Shown here: positions 33,167 to 42,635 of the stretch, piece by piece
Numbering within the stretch: position 1 is the first letter of the stretch
Layout: every line of letters starts with the position of its first letter
Source: Qipengyuania intermedia
GTDB lineage: Bacteria; Pseudomonadota; Alphaproteobacteria; Sphingomonadales; Sphingomonadaceae
Assembly: GCF_019711615.1 (NCBI RefSeq)
Contig: NZ_JAIGNS010000001.1
Span: 868,001 to 932,000 of the forward strand
Reading direction: 5' to 3'
Length of the DNA: 64,000 bases
The notes under the pieces: model-generated
Told to the model about the DNA's origin: nothing
Database searches by the model: none
The model's input: the letters and a program-made list of their open reading frames with translations, nothing else
Position numbers and translations under genes: made by a program

Positions 33167-33482
33167 GGGAATCCTGTCGGTTCCGCCGGCCGAGCCCACC
33201 TCGGGAGCATGCTATATTGTCGGTGAGCAGCCGACGGACGAATGGGCTGGTCTTGCCGATGCAATTGCAGGATGGATCGATGGGCAATGGACCTTCGCCT
33301 CGCCGTCACCCGGATTGGCAGTACACGAAAAGTCGAGCGGCACATCCTTGCTTTACTCGAATGGCTGGCAGCGCCTGGAAGCGCCAACCACTCCATCCGG
33401 AGGAGACGTCGTCGACGCGCAAGCCCGCACAGCGATCGAGGAACTAGTCGCGCTATTAAGGCAACGCGGCCTATTCGCATGA
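33084..33482 (+). CDS. DUF2793 protein, N-terminally truncated by the GTA deletion
   Basis: A 132-residue frame with the DUF2793 core: AGQAQKEFFVNEALARIDMLLNPVVEG at the start, GACYIVGEQPTDEWAGLADAIAGWIDGQWTF in the middle, and the C-terminal GGDVVDAQARTAIEELVALLRQRGLF. In intact GTA/prophage clusters this gene follows the tail and host-specificity genes. Its own first residues are missing; the ATG at 33084 was created by terminase sequence (the codons for His-Ala) in another frame. No good ribosome-binding site, so expression is doubtful. Confidence 0.7.
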   Translation: MLAGQAQKEFFVNEALARIDMLLNPVVEGILSVPPAEPTSGACYIVGEQPTDEWAGLADAIAGWIDGQWTFASPSPGLAVHEKSSGTSLLYSNGWQRLEAPTTPSGGDVVDAQARTAIEELVALLRQRGLFA

Positions 33483-33679
33483 TAGTTCGGAACCGTATCC
33501 CGAAGTCATCGTTAGGGGGTTGTCTGAGAGTGAGATATCGCTCGGACAGCTTTGTATTTCGACGGGAATCGCGACATTCTTGCAACAGTTCCCGTCCAAT
33601 GCCTGCTTGCCACGTGTGAGCGGGAAAGTTAGATAACCACCACTCGGTGGCTCCAATTCGCAAAAAGGGGAAATAAATA

Positions 33680-34810
<1,131 letters not shown>

Positions 34811-34838
34811 TTTCACTCACCGAGTGAAAACAGGATTA

Positions 34839-34865
34839 GGGGCCGGAGCAATCCGGCCCCTTTTT
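34839..34865 (+). terminator. Rho-independent terminator of ompA
   Basis: GGGGCCGG (34839-34846), 6-base loop, CCGGCCCC (34853-34860), then TTTTT. A smaller hairpin, TCACTC-N3-GAGTGA (34813-34827), precedes it. Confidence 0.9.
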
Positions 34866-34866
34866 C

Positions 34867-34901
34867 GTTGGTCCCTTGTGATTTCAACCAACAAGGGATC
34901 C
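34867..34901 (+). promoter_or_regulatory. sodC leader with two mutually exclusive stems covering the ribosome-binding site
   Basis: Stem A pairs TCCCTTGT (34872-34879) with ACAAGGGA (34891-34898), extended by GG/CC around one bulged base; its 3' arm contains the only Shine-Dalgarno of sodC. Stem B pairs GTTGGT (34867-34872) with ACCAAC (34887-34892) and shares bases with stem A, freeing the site. It could also be a DNA dyad for a regulator. Confidence 0.45.
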
Positions 34902-34905
34902 CTAA

Positions 34906-35439
34906 ATGAATTACGCAAAAGCCCTCTTGGCAATTTCTGCAGCGGTGCAGCTCGGCGCATGCTCCACTTATGGAAGCATACCAACCGAGCGCGTCGGTAG
35001 CGCCACTCTCGCTTTCGGTAACGGCCTGCCCGCCGGCACGGTCCAACTACTCTCGGACGGTGAGACCGTCACGATGGGCGTCGCGGCCACGGGCCTCGAG
35101 CCTGGCGCGCACGGCTTTCATCTCCACACCACCGGCAAGTGCGAGAGCCCCGGCTTCCAAAGCGCAGGTGGGCATCTCAATCCCGCGGGACGAGAACACG
35201 GCAGCGAGAACCCTGCCGGCAAACATCTTGGCGATCTGCCGAACCTAGTTGCGAACGACGCAGGCCGCGCGACTGCTCAGTATGACCTACCCGGCTCCGC
35301 CAGCAGCGTCCTGGAAGATATCTTCGACGCGGACGGAACCGCCGTCGTGATCCACGCAGGACCGGACGACTACCGCAGCGATCCCGCAGGCGATGCCGGT
35401 TCACGCGTTGCCTGCGGCGTCATCAAAGCCGCTGGCTAA
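34906..35439 (+). CDS. sodC: Cu-Zn superoxide dismutase, probable lipoprotein
   Basis: A 177-residue periplasmic superoxide dismutase with a lipoprotein-type signal (MNYAKALLAISAAVQLGACS, cysteine 19). Metal ligands and the disulphide are visible: HGFHLHTTGKCES, GGHLNPAGREHG, HLGDLPNL, AVVIHAGPDDY and GSRVACGVI. It protects against external superoxide. Only 95 bases separate it from ompA and these hold ompA's terminator, so it needs either read-through or a promoter inside that gap. The SD AAGGG lies in a potential hairpin. Confidence 0.95.
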   Translation: MNYAKALLAISAAVQLGACSTYGSIPTERVGSATLAFGNGLPAGTVQLLSDGETVTMGVAATGLEPGAHGFHLHTTGKCESPGFQSAGGHLNPAGREHGSENPAGKHLGDLPNLVANDAGRATAQYDLPGSASSVLEDIFDADGTAVVIHAGPDDYRSDPAGDAGSRVACGVIKAAG

Positions 35440-35449
35440 ACCGAGGCCG

Positions 35450-37093
35450 CTAGACTGACTCCCCGGCCGCGCGAGCGCGCTCCAGAACGGAAGCGCCCGC
35501 GGCCGGTACCAGCTTGAGCGCCGCAAGCAGCAGCACAAACCCAAACGGCGCGGCCACCAAGGTCGTCAGCATGCCGGTGCTCAACCCTCCGGGACTGACA
35601 GCAGATACGTAACCCGCAAGGAATGGCCCGATCCCGAGACCGATCAAAGTGGTCGAGAGGAAGAAGATAGCCGTCGCCATTCCGCGCATGCGGGGCAAGA
35701 CCAGGGCCTGGCTGCTCGCCGCTGCAGCACCCAGCGCCGAAGCGCTGGTCATTTGCGCAAGGAAGCTCGCGACATAGAACACGGTGAGGCTCTCGGTCGT
35801 GTAAGCGACGACGATCGGCGGAAGCGAAGCGAGCAGGCCGAACAGGATGACCATTACACGCCCGTTCTGAAATTTTTCCAGGAGGTAATCTGCCATGCGT
35901 CCGCCCAAGATTACCCCGAGAAAGCCCGCCAGTGCAGACGGCGCGCCGAGGAACCAGCCGAGGTCGGTCTTATCCGCGCCGAGAACGCGCTCCGCATAGG
36001 GTGCACCCCAATAGGACGCCGCATAAGCCATGAACGCGACTGTGCCATAGCCCAGCACGACGCTGAGGAATGCTGGCGAGCCCCACGTAAGGCGGAAAGT
36101 CGGGAGATCGCGAGTATATAGCGCCGTCGCCCAGCTGAAGACTGCGTAATATCCAACGCCAAGGAATAGCCACTGGTCGCTGACCGGCACACCCGCTGCG
36201 GTCAGTCCAACCGCATCGGACAAATAGGCCGAGGCCCCGGGTGTAATCGACGTCAGGAACACAGCAATGACAGCGAAGGCGACAAGGCCCGCGACATTGA
36301 TGGCGAACGCGCCGAGCCCGCGCTGAAACGCGCCAAGGAGCGTGAAGGGCGGAATGACCTGGAAAAGCTCCTGGAAGAACCCGCGGAACGGATGCGGATT
36401 TTCCGGAGTGGGCAGGCCGTCAATTTCTCCCCGTACGGGCTCCCGTAGGGTCAGGACCCAAAGCGCAAGCAGGAGCCCCGGGATACCGACCGACAGGAAT
36501 GCCGCCTGCCAGCCAACAAGACCGAGTGGGCCGCCGTCAGGGTAGGCTTCGTTCCAATTCTCGACGACCAGACCGCCAATCAGCAACGAGATGCCGCCGC
36601 CGATGTAGAGGCCGCTAGAATAGATGGCTAGCGCGGTGGCACGCAGGCGCGCTGGAAACCAATCCGAGATCAAGGAATAGGCCGAAGGGCTGGCTGTCGC
36701 TTCGCCAACGCCGACGCCGACGCGCGCAGCAGTAAGTGCCCCGGCATTCTTCGCGAAGCCCGACAGTGCAGTCATCGTGGACCACAACGCCAGGCCGATT
36801 GTCATCAACCGGATGCGTTTCCAGCTGTCCGCCAGTTTGCCGAGAGGTATGCCGAAGAGCGCATAGAAGACGGCAAAAGCGGTACCGTAAAGAAATCCGA
36901 GATAGTCGTCCTCGACACCAAGGTCGGCCTTGATGTCATTGGCCAGGATCGAAAGGATTTGCCGGTCGATGAAGTTGAGAACGTATACGAGGACGAGAAC
37001 GCCCAGCGCATACCAGCTGTAGGCAGGGACTTTGGAATCCGGTTGAGGCGACGCTTCGATTGTCTTCTCGCTAGTCACGTCGCTCTGGCTCAA
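35450..37093 (-). CDS. MFS transporter, spinster-like family
   Basis: A 547-residue major facilitator with ~12 or more helices. The N-terminal YALGVLVLVYVLNFIDRQILSILANDIKADLGVEDDYLGFLYGTAFAVFYALFGIPLGKLADSWKRIRL region has the FIDRQ and GxLADxWxR motifs of the spinster-type subfamily common in sphingomonads. The start is TTG 37093 (MSQSDVTSE), 4 bases after the queC stop, with GGGAG upstream. Substrate unknown; co-transcription with queC is notable. Confidence 0.85.
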   Translation of the reverse strand: MSQSDVTSEKTIEASPQPDSKVPAYSWYALGVLVLVYVLNFIDRQILSILANDIKADLGVEDDYLGFLYGTAFAVFYALFGIPLGKLADSWKRIRLMTIGLALWSTMTALSGFAKNAGALTAARVGVGVGEATASPSAYSLISDWFPARLRATALAIYSSGLYIGGGISLLIGGLVVENWNEAYPDGGPLGLVGWQAAFLSVGIPGLLLALWVLTLREPVRGEIDGLPTPENPHPFRGFFQELFQVIPPFTLLGAFQRGLGAFAINVAGLVAFAVIAVFLTSITPGASAYLSDAVGLTAAGVPVSDQWLFLGVGYYAVFSWATALYTRDLPTFRLTWGSPAFLSVVLGYGTVAFMAYAASYWGAPYAERVLGADKTDLGWFLGAPSALAGFLGVILGGRMADYLLEKFQNGRVMVILFGLLASLPPIVVAYTTESLTVFYVASFLAQMTSASALGAAAASSQALVLPRMRGMATAIFFLSTTLIGLGIGPFLAGYVSAVSPGGLSTGMLTTLVAAPFGFVLLLAALKLVPAAGASVLERARAAGESV

Positions 37094-37097
37094 AATC

Positions 37098-37814
37098 CTA
37101 CTCCCTCAAATCAGGCGCTTCCGGCGCATAGGCAGTCGTATCGACTAGCCCCGCATCGTCAAAGCCCTTTCGACGAAGTCGGCAAGAATCGCACGCCCCG
37201 CAAGCCGTTCCATTTTCCGTTGGATCGTAGCAGGACCAGCTCCAGGAAGGGTCGAGATCGAGGCGATAGCATTCGCGCGCGATGTCGGCTTTGCTCATAT
37301 GCTGGAGCGGCGCGTGGATCGAAAACGGCTTCCCTTCGACGCCTTGCTTGGTGCCCAGCCGGGCGGTCTCGGCGAAGCTTGCGATGAATTCGGGTCGGCA
37401 GTCGGGGTAGCCTGAATAATCCAGAGCATTCACGCCGATAAAAATGTCCCGGGAATGCACGCTTTCTGCAAAGGCGGTCGTAAGCGCTAGAAAGACGAGA
37501 TTGCGGGCCGGGACATATGTAACGGGAATATCGTCGCCGACGCCCTCTTTCGGAACGTCGATGTCGTCCGTCAGCGCCGAACCCCCGAAGCGGCGCAAAT
37601 CGAGAGGCAGCTCGACATGGCGCGATACGCCGAGAAGGCGCGCAATCTTGCGCGCCGACTCCAGTTCGCGAATATGGCGCTGACCGTAGTCGATTGTCAG
37701 TGCATGGACGGCAAATCCCGCTTCGCGCGCGAGAGCGGCACTGACCATCGAGTCCAAACCGCCCGACAGCAACACGACTGCCGGCGGCGAATCCGCTTTG
37801 GTAGTTTCATTCAT
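37098..37814 (-). CDS. queC: 7-cyano-7-deazaguanine synthase
   Basis: A 238-residue ATP-dependent enzyme converting 7-carboxy-7-deazaguanine and ammonia to preQ0, a queuosine precursor. The PP-loop is VVLLSGGLDSMV near residue 16 and the zinc site is SCYDPTENGTACGACDSCRLRRKGF at the C-terminus. Start ATG 37814 is preferred on family length; a TTG at 37850 would add 12 residues. It is followed by the MFS gene after 4 bases and preceded at 39 bases by the secreted hypothetical gene. Confidence 0.95.
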   Translation of the reverse strand: MNETTKADSPPAVVLLSGGLDSMVSAALAREAGFAVHALTIDYGQRHIRELESARKIARLLGVSRHVELPLDLRRFGGSALTDDIDVPKEGVGDDIPVTYVPARNLVFLALTTAFAESVHSRDIFIGVNALDYSGYPDCRPEFIASFAETARLGTKQGVEGKPFSIHAPLQHMSKADIARECYRLDLDPSWSWSCYDPTENGTACGACDSCRLRRKGFDDAGLVDTTAYAPEAPDLRE

Positions 37815-37853
37815 GAGAGGGCAGCTAGTGCCTTCGCCCTTCGCGGGCAATGC

Positions 37854-38273
37854 TCACCGGCAAGAACCGGTGCGGCGTGCCTCAGCCGAAAACTGGAACG
37901 GTCGCCCGCCGACGATGCCTTGGCTATCAATCTGCACCAGCGAAGGCCCCTCCTTGCGCACGTTTGTACGGCCGTAGCCGTCTCCGGGACAGGTATACTG
38001 GACCGTCACTTCATTGCGGCCGTCTTCGACCACGAAGCGATTGCATCCGCCTGCCGAATGGCGCAACTGGATCAATTCACGACCGGTGCGAACGCAGACT
38101 TTGCGAGCGGGAGATCCGTCCCGAAAACGAAGCTGCCACTCCCCTTTTTCGAGCGAATCGAGCATGGCGAGCGAAGACTGGGCAAGTGTCGGCGACGCGA
38201 CGGTACCGACGCATAGCAGTGCCAACGCGCCTCCAATCACGCCAAGTTTCTGTTTTCCGGTCACTTTCACCAA
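37854..38273 (-). CDS. Secreted hypothetical protein, DUF3617-like
   Basis: A 139-residue protein with a signal peptide (KLGVIGGALALLCVGTVASPTLAQS, cleavage near residue 32). The mature part has GEWQLRFRDGSPARKVCV, QYTCPGDGYGRTNV and a C-terminal SAEARRTGSC, a cysteine-rich beta pattern resembling DUF3617 periplasmic proteins. Four cysteines could form two disulphides. Function unknown. Precedes queC on the same strand with a 39-base gap. Confidence 0.72.
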   Translation of the reverse strand: MVKVTGKQKLGVIGGALALLCVGTVASPTLAQSSLAMLDSLEKGEWQLRFRDGSPARKVCVRTGRELIQLRHSAGGCNRFVVEDGRNEVTVQYTCPGDGYGRTNVRKEGPSLVQIDSQGIVGGRPFQFSAEARRTGSCR

Positions 38274-38293
38274 TTACCTCGATTATCTCGCCT

Positions 38294-38306
38294 GATACGT
38301 CGTATC
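38294..38306. promoter_or_regulatory. Perfect 13-base palindrome upstream of the secreted DUF3617-like gene
   Basis: GATACG-T-CGTATC, 21 bases before the start at 38273, in an otherwise featureless 116-base gap. Position fits an operator; no regulator is known. Confidence 0.3.
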
Positions 38307-38389
38307 TAGGCCAGGATTATGAATATTCTGCGCTGAACCGCTGCAGAACGCCCTGGTTCCCAGTCTAGCCGCGTGTCTACTGTATCAGG

Positions 38390-39295
38390 CTAGGCTTCGA
38401 TCGGGAACTGACGCGAACAGAACGCGCAATCGACTTTGATTATTCCGTCTTCATCACGCATTTCGGCCCGCTCGGTTTCTGCAAACTTCGCAAGCACACT
38501 TTCGTAGTGTTCTATCGAACACCTGCAGCCCTTCTCGATTGTATGGCCGCTGCTGATCCTGATCTCGTCTTCCTCGTGAAAGAGGCGCCAGACGATCGCT
38601 TCGAGCGACAGTTCCGGGTCGAGCAGTTCTTCATGCCGCAGCGATCCTGCCAAAACCGAAACATGCTCCCACTCAGGATGGTCGAGCCTCGCGTGCAGAC
38701 GCTCACGACCTTCCTCTCCGTCCGGCAAGTGCTGAACCAGCATGCCCGCAGCCAGGCAACTGCCCCCGGTTGCGCGAACTGCGGTACGGATCAGGGTAGG
38801 GACCTGTTCGGACTGGAAGAAATAGGCTTCGCACGCTTCAGCAAGAGAGTCGCCCTCCAGAGGTACGATACCCTGATAACGACCGCGTCCGCCGGTCATA
38901 TCGAAGGTAATGGCGAGGTATCCCTTGCCGAAGAGCGCAAAAAGCGACGGGTTCGCCCCTAGTTCGACGAGCTTTTCGTCGTCGAAATCGACATATCCGC
39001 GCAGCGCCCCGTCCTTGTAATCGCATACGAGCAGATTGATGGCACCGGCTTCGGTCTGCGCCTGCATGGTGACCTGGGATCCCTCGCCTTTGAGCAGGCC
39101 GCCCATGAGGGACGTCAGCACCAAAGCTTCCGCCAAGAGGTGCGTAATCGGCGCGGGATAGTCGTGCGCGGAGAGGATTTCGTCGAGAGCTGTGTCGAGC
39201 CGCACGACGCGGCCGCGGGCATCCCGTGACGGGATAGCGAAAGACAGAGTCTTTCCGGCGAAAGTTTCGTCCTGGGCGGGCTGATTATCGGTCAT
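38390..39295 (-). CDS. hslO: Redox-regulated chaperone Hsp33
   Basis: A 301-residue Hsp33. The C-terminal zinc switch has both motifs, GCRCS (CxC, near residue 259) and CAFC (CxxC, near 291), so oxidation-triggered unfolding and activation are intact. Core segments such as LLAEALVLTSLMGGLLKGEGSQVTMQAQ and ACEAYFFQSEQVPT are typical. Start ATG 39295 (MTDNQPAQDE); a TTG three codons upstream is also open. Located directly downstream of argF on the same strand, 45 bases apart. Confidence 0.95.
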   Translation of the reverse strand: MTDNQPAQDETFAGKTLSFAIPSRDARGRVVRLDTALDEILSAHDYPAPITHLLAEALVLTSLMGGLLKGEGSQVTMQAQTEAGAINLLVCDYKDGALRGYVDFDDEKLVELGANPSLFALFGKGYLAITFDMTGGRGRYQGIVPLEGDSLAEACEAYFFQSEQVPTLIRTAVRATGGSCLAAGMLVQHLPDGEEGRERLHARLDHPEWEHVSVLAGSLRHEELLDPELSLEAIVWRLFHEEDEIRISSGHTIEKGCRCSIEHYESVLAKFAETERAEMRDEDGIIKVDCAFCSRQFPIEA

Positions 39296-39340
39296 GGCGC
39301 GCAATATGGTGCGGCGCGCCCAGATTTACAGACCCCGCCG

Positions 39341-40303
39341 TCAGCCGATCAATCCGTGGCACCAGAGCAGGATGGCTTTTTGCGCGTGAATGCGGTTCTC
39401 CGCTTCGTCGAAAACGACCGACTGGGGGCCCTCGAACACAGCTTCGCTCACTTCTTCCCCGACGTGGGCGGGCAGACAGTGGAGGAATTTTGCATTTTGA
39501 TTGGCCAGCGCCATCAGGTCGGTATCGACTTGAAACGGCGCCATCGCTGCAAGCTTGGCGTCGGCATGATCCTGCCCCATCGACACCCAGGTGTCCGTCA
39601 CGACCACATCGGCACCGCGCGCCGCTTCACCGGCGTCGTTTGTCAGTGTCACCTTCGAGCCGGCAGACCGAGCCATTTCGACGAACTCGGATTCCGGTTC
39701 GTATCCGGCCGGCGTTCCCACGCGCACGTTGAATTTGAATAGAGCGGCTGCTTCCAGAATGGAGTGCAGCACGTTGTTGCCATCGCCCAGCCAGGCGATC
39801 TCCAGCCCGGGCAGCGCCTTGCCGTGTTCCACCATGGTCAGCAGGTCGGCCACGATCTGGCAGGGATGCGAACGGTCGGTCAGCCCGTTGATCACCGGTA
39901 CGTGGGCATAGTGCGCCAGTTCCTCGGCCTTGGCGTGATCGTCGGTGCGGATCATGATCGCATCGACCATCCGGCTGAGCACGCGCGCGGTGTCTGCGAT
40001 GCTCTCGCCGCGTCCGAGCTGGCTAGTACCGGAATCAAGGATCAGGGCCGATCCGCCGAGCTGTCGCATCGCGATATCGAAGCTGACGCGAGTACGGGTC
40101 GAATTCTTCTCGAAGATCATGCCGAGTACATGGCCCGCGAGCGGTGCATCGGCGTCGGGCTTGCCCTTGGGCCAGCCCGCCCGCGCCGCCTTGCGATCCT
40201 GCGCGTCGGCAAGCATGGCGGCAATCGCATTTCCGCCCGCGTCCGACAGGTCGAGGAAATTCCTCACTGCCGGCCCCAGGTCGAGTGCGTTGCCGCCTGC
40301 CAT
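39341..40303 (-). CDS. argF: Ornithine carbamoyltransferase
   Basis: A 320-residue transcarbamylase making citrulline from ornithine and carbamoyl phosphate. The carbamoyl-phosphate motif is [13 protein letters not shown] near residue 64, the ornithine side is near [10 protein letters not shown] (~238), and HCLPAH (~275) holds the catalytic cysteine. It overlaps argD by one base (TGATG), giving an argD-argF operon for arginine synthesis. Confidence 0.96.
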   Translation of the reverse strand: MAGGNALDLGPAVRNFLDLSDAGGNAIAAMLADAQDRKAARAGWPKGKPDADAPLAGHVLGMIFEKNSTRTRVSFDIAMRQLGGSALILDSGTSQLGRGESIADTARVLSRMVDAIMIRTDDHAKAEELAHYAHVPVINGLTDRSHPCQIVADLLTMVEHGKALPGLEIAWLGDGNNVLHSILEAAALFKFNVRVGTPAGYEPESEFVEMARSAGSKVTLTNDAGEAARGADVVVTDTWVSMGQDHADAKLAAMAPFQVDTDLMALANQNAKFLHCLPAHVGEEVSEAVFEGPQSVVFDEAENRIHAQKAILLWCHGLIG

Positions 40304-41493
40304 CAGGCGTCTTCCGGCGCGAAGCTCGCCGCGCCTGCGGAAAGCTTGTCGAGGAATTCGTCGAACTCCGCATCGCCTGCCACCAGCGGCGGAAGGACGC
40401 GCAGGGTCTGATCCCCTGCAGCCACGCACAACAGCTGGTGATTATCCCGCAGGTGGACGAAGAACGGCCGGCTCTCCACCTTCATGCGGATCCCCAGCAT
40501 CAGGCCCTTGCCGCGAACGAGATCGAAGAGGTCGGGATAGTTGCCGATGAACTGCTCGAGTCGGCTGCGCAGGCGCTCGCCCTTTTCGGTGACTTCGGCG
40601 AGGAATTCGTCATTCGCAACAGCGTCCATCACCGCCATGCCTGCTGCCATCGCCAAGGGATTGCCGCCATAGGTGGATCCGTGCGTGCCGAAGCCCATTC
40701 CGCGCGCTGCTTTTTCCGTCGCAAGGCAGGCGCCCAGCGGGAAGCCGCCACCGATGCCCTTGGCACTCGCCATCACGTCGGGCTCGACCCCGTAGTGCTC
40801 GTAGGCGTAGAGCTTGCCGGTGCGAGCGACGCCGCACTGCACTTCGTCGAATACGAGCATGAGATCATGCTCGTCGCACATGGCCTTGAGACCGTGGATG
40901 AATTCGTCCGATGCCGGACGGATGCCGCCTTCGCCCTGAATGGGTTCGACGAGGAAGCCTGCGGTCTTGTCGCTGACCAGCGCCTTCGCGCTCTCGAGGT
41001 TGTCGAATTCGGCATACTGGAAGCCGGCGAGCAAGGGGTGGAAGCCCTTGTGCATCTTTTCCTGGTTGGACGCGCTGATGGTGGCCATCGTACGGCCATG
41101 GAAAGCGTTGGTGAAGGTGATGAGCTCGGTGCGGTTCGAGTCGCCATCTTCGTGCTGGTGATAGGCGCGCGCAGTCTTGATCGCGGTTTCGACAGCTTCG
41201 GCGCCGGAGTTGGTGAAGAACACCGTGTCGGCGAAAGTCTTGTCGACGAGCCGCTGCGCCAGTGCCTCGCCCTGCGGACTTCCGTAGAGATTCGAGACAT
41301 GCATCAGCTTCTCGGCCTGCCGCTGGATCGCCCCGATCAGCCCCTTGTGGCTATGGCCGAGCAGGTTGACCGCGATGCCGCTGGCGAAATCGAGATAGCG
41401 CGTGCCATCTTCGTCGATCAGGTGACAGTGGTCGCCTTCTACGGGGCGCACGCCGCAGCGCGGGTAAACGGGCATCAGCGGGGTAATCGACAT
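40303..41493 (-). CDS. argD: Acetylornithine/succinyldiaminopimelate aminotransferase
   Basis: A 396-residue class III PLP aminotransferase. The cofactor lysine is K245 in [16 protein letters not shown], with [13 protein letters not shown] and [15 protein letters not shown] as family marks. It makes N-acetylornithine from the semialdehyde; many ArgD enzymes also serve lysine synthesis. The start ATG has GGAGG a few bases upstream. Coupled to argF, which settles the ArgD assignment over other class III enzymes. Confidence 0.96.
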   Translation of the reverse strand: MSITPLMPVYPRCGVRPVEGDHCHLIDEDGTRYLDFASGIAVNLLGHSHKGLIGAIQRQAEKLMHVSNLYGSPQGEALAQRLVDKTFADTVFFTNSGAEAVETAIKTARAYHQHEDGDSNRTELITFTNAFHGRTMATISASNQEKMHKGFHPLLAGFQYAEFDNLESAKALVSDKTAGFLVEPIQGEGGIRPASDEFIHGLKAMCDEHDLMLVFDEVQCGVARTGKLYAYEHYGVEPDVMASAKGIGGGFPLGACLATEKAARGMGFGTHGSTYGGNPLAMAAGMAVMDAVANDEFLAEVTEKGERLRSRLEQFIGNYPDLFDLVRGKGLMLGIRMKVESRPFFVHLRDNHQLLCVAAGDQTLRVLPPLVAGDAEFDEFLDKLSAGAASFAPEDA

Positions 41494-41528
41494 CGGACCT
41501 CCGGTATTCTCGAAAAGCGAAACGACAA

Positions 41529-41555
41529 ATGGCGGCCCCGAACGGGAACCGCCAT
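41529..41555 (-). terminator. Hairpin downstream of the cold shock gene
   Basis: ATGGCGG (41529-41535) pairs with CCGCCAT (41549-41555), with a further CCCG/CGGG inner stem. On the minus strand it is followed by TTTGT. Likely terminator for the cold shock gene, just before the argD promoter region. Confidence 0.55.
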
Positions 41556-41626
41556 CTGCGTAATGTTCGACGATCTATTGCTTCTGCAACGCCGGGTCAA
41601 ACAGGCGCTACGGAAACCGGCGGAAA

Positions 41627-42379
41627 TTATTCCGCAGGAACGAGATTGACCGCCGAATACTTGCCTCGTCGATCGACCTCGAGATCGAACTCGTAGCGTT
41701 CGCCTTCGTTGATGGCCGACAGACCCGAACGCTCGACCGCGCTTATGTGCACGAAAGCATCGGGCTGCCCGTCATCGCGGGTCAGGAAGCCGAAGCCCTT
41801 CATGGAGTTGAAGAACTTTACCGTACCGGTCGCCTTCTCACCGGTCAGTTCGCGGCGCGGAGCTTCGCTGCGCGATTCGACTGCGATGACATCGCCGACA
41901 ACCTGCAGGTCCTGCGCCGACACCTTGCCGCCGCGATCCACGAGGTTGAATTCCAGTTCCTGTCCTTCGGCCAGACCTTCGAGGCCGGCGCGCTCGACAG
42001 CGCTGATGTGAACGAAGATATCTTCACCGCCGGTATCCTGCTGGATGAAGCCGAAGCCCTTCTGCGAATTGAAGAACTTCACCTTGCCCTTGCCAGTGCC
42101 GACAACCTGGGCGGGCATGCGATTGCCACCGCCGCCACCGCCGCGCGGACCGCCGCCGAAGCCGCCGCCGCCGCCACGATTGCCGCCGCCGAAGCGGTCA
42201 CCACCGCCGCCACCGCCACCGAAACGATCGTTACCGCCACCGAAGCGGTCACCGCCGCCACCGAAGCCGCCGCCCTGCTGGTCGAAACCGCCGCCCGGAC
42301 CACCGAACGGATCGTAGCTGTCTTCCCCGAAACCGTCCCGCTTGTCCCGTCCGCGGCGGCGCCCTCTGTCGTAACCCAT
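41627..42379 (-). CDS. Double cold shock domain protein with glycine-rich N-terminal region
   Basis: A 250-residue protein. Residues ~1-20 are basic, ~25-86 are a low-complexity Gly-rich region with repeated DRFGGG/FGGG units, and two cold shock domains follow: GKGKVKFFNSQKGFGFIQQDTGGEDIFVHISAV (~97-160) and ATGTVKFFNSMKGFGFLTRDDGQPDAFVHISAV (~183-248), each with RNP1 (GFGFI/GFGFL) and RNP2 (VFVHIS-type). It should bind single-stranded RNA or DNA. Start ATG 42379; the 160-base upstream leader shows no clear structure that I can define. Confidence 0.93.
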   Translation of the reverse strand: MGYDRGRRRGRDKRDGFGEDSYDPFGGPGGGFDQQGGGFGGGGDRFGGGNDRFGGGGGGGDRFGGGNRGGGGGFGGGPRGGGGGGNRMPAQVVGTGKGKVKFFNSQKGFGFIQQDTGGEDIFVHISAVERAGLEGLAEGQELEFNLVDRGGKVSAQDLQVVGDVIAVESRSEAPRRELTGEKATGTVKFFNSMKGFGFLTRDDGQPDAFVHISAVERSGLSAINEGERYEFDLEVDRRGKYSAVNLVPAE

Positions 42380-42635
42380 AACCCTGCAAATACCTTGTCG
42401 TTCAGCTCGAAACTCACTGCGAACGGCGCGGGAGCTGAAACGCGCCGGACGCGGGCAGACACGAGCGAAATGCGCGAGACCTACCCCTCAAACCATTACG
42501 CATAGCGCGAAACCGCGCGTCAAGCGAATGATTTAGCATTTACCCCATGTCTCGCGAGCGATTGTGACATTTTCGCATGAATTCGCGCAGGTTTCTTCGC
42601 TTGCATCGACGATCTCGCTTCGGCATCGGTTCGAA

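Larger units (their letters stand above)
32004..33482 (+). mobile_element. Remnant of a gene transfer agent (GTA) cluster with large internal deletion
   Basis: Three phage-derived reading frames in GTA order but with the centre missing: a small-terminase-like gene, the 5' third of a large terminase and the 3' part of a DUF2793 gene. Portal, capsid, protease, head-tail and tail genes that should lie between are absent. No integrase, attachment sites or flanking repeats are seen, which fits a vertically inherited GTA better than a recent prophage. Confidence 0.75.

Noticed and set aside
32004-33482. Interpretation as a recent prophage remnant
   Set aside because: No integrase, attachment-site repeats, tRNA target or composition shift; protein types and order fit a GTA cluster better.
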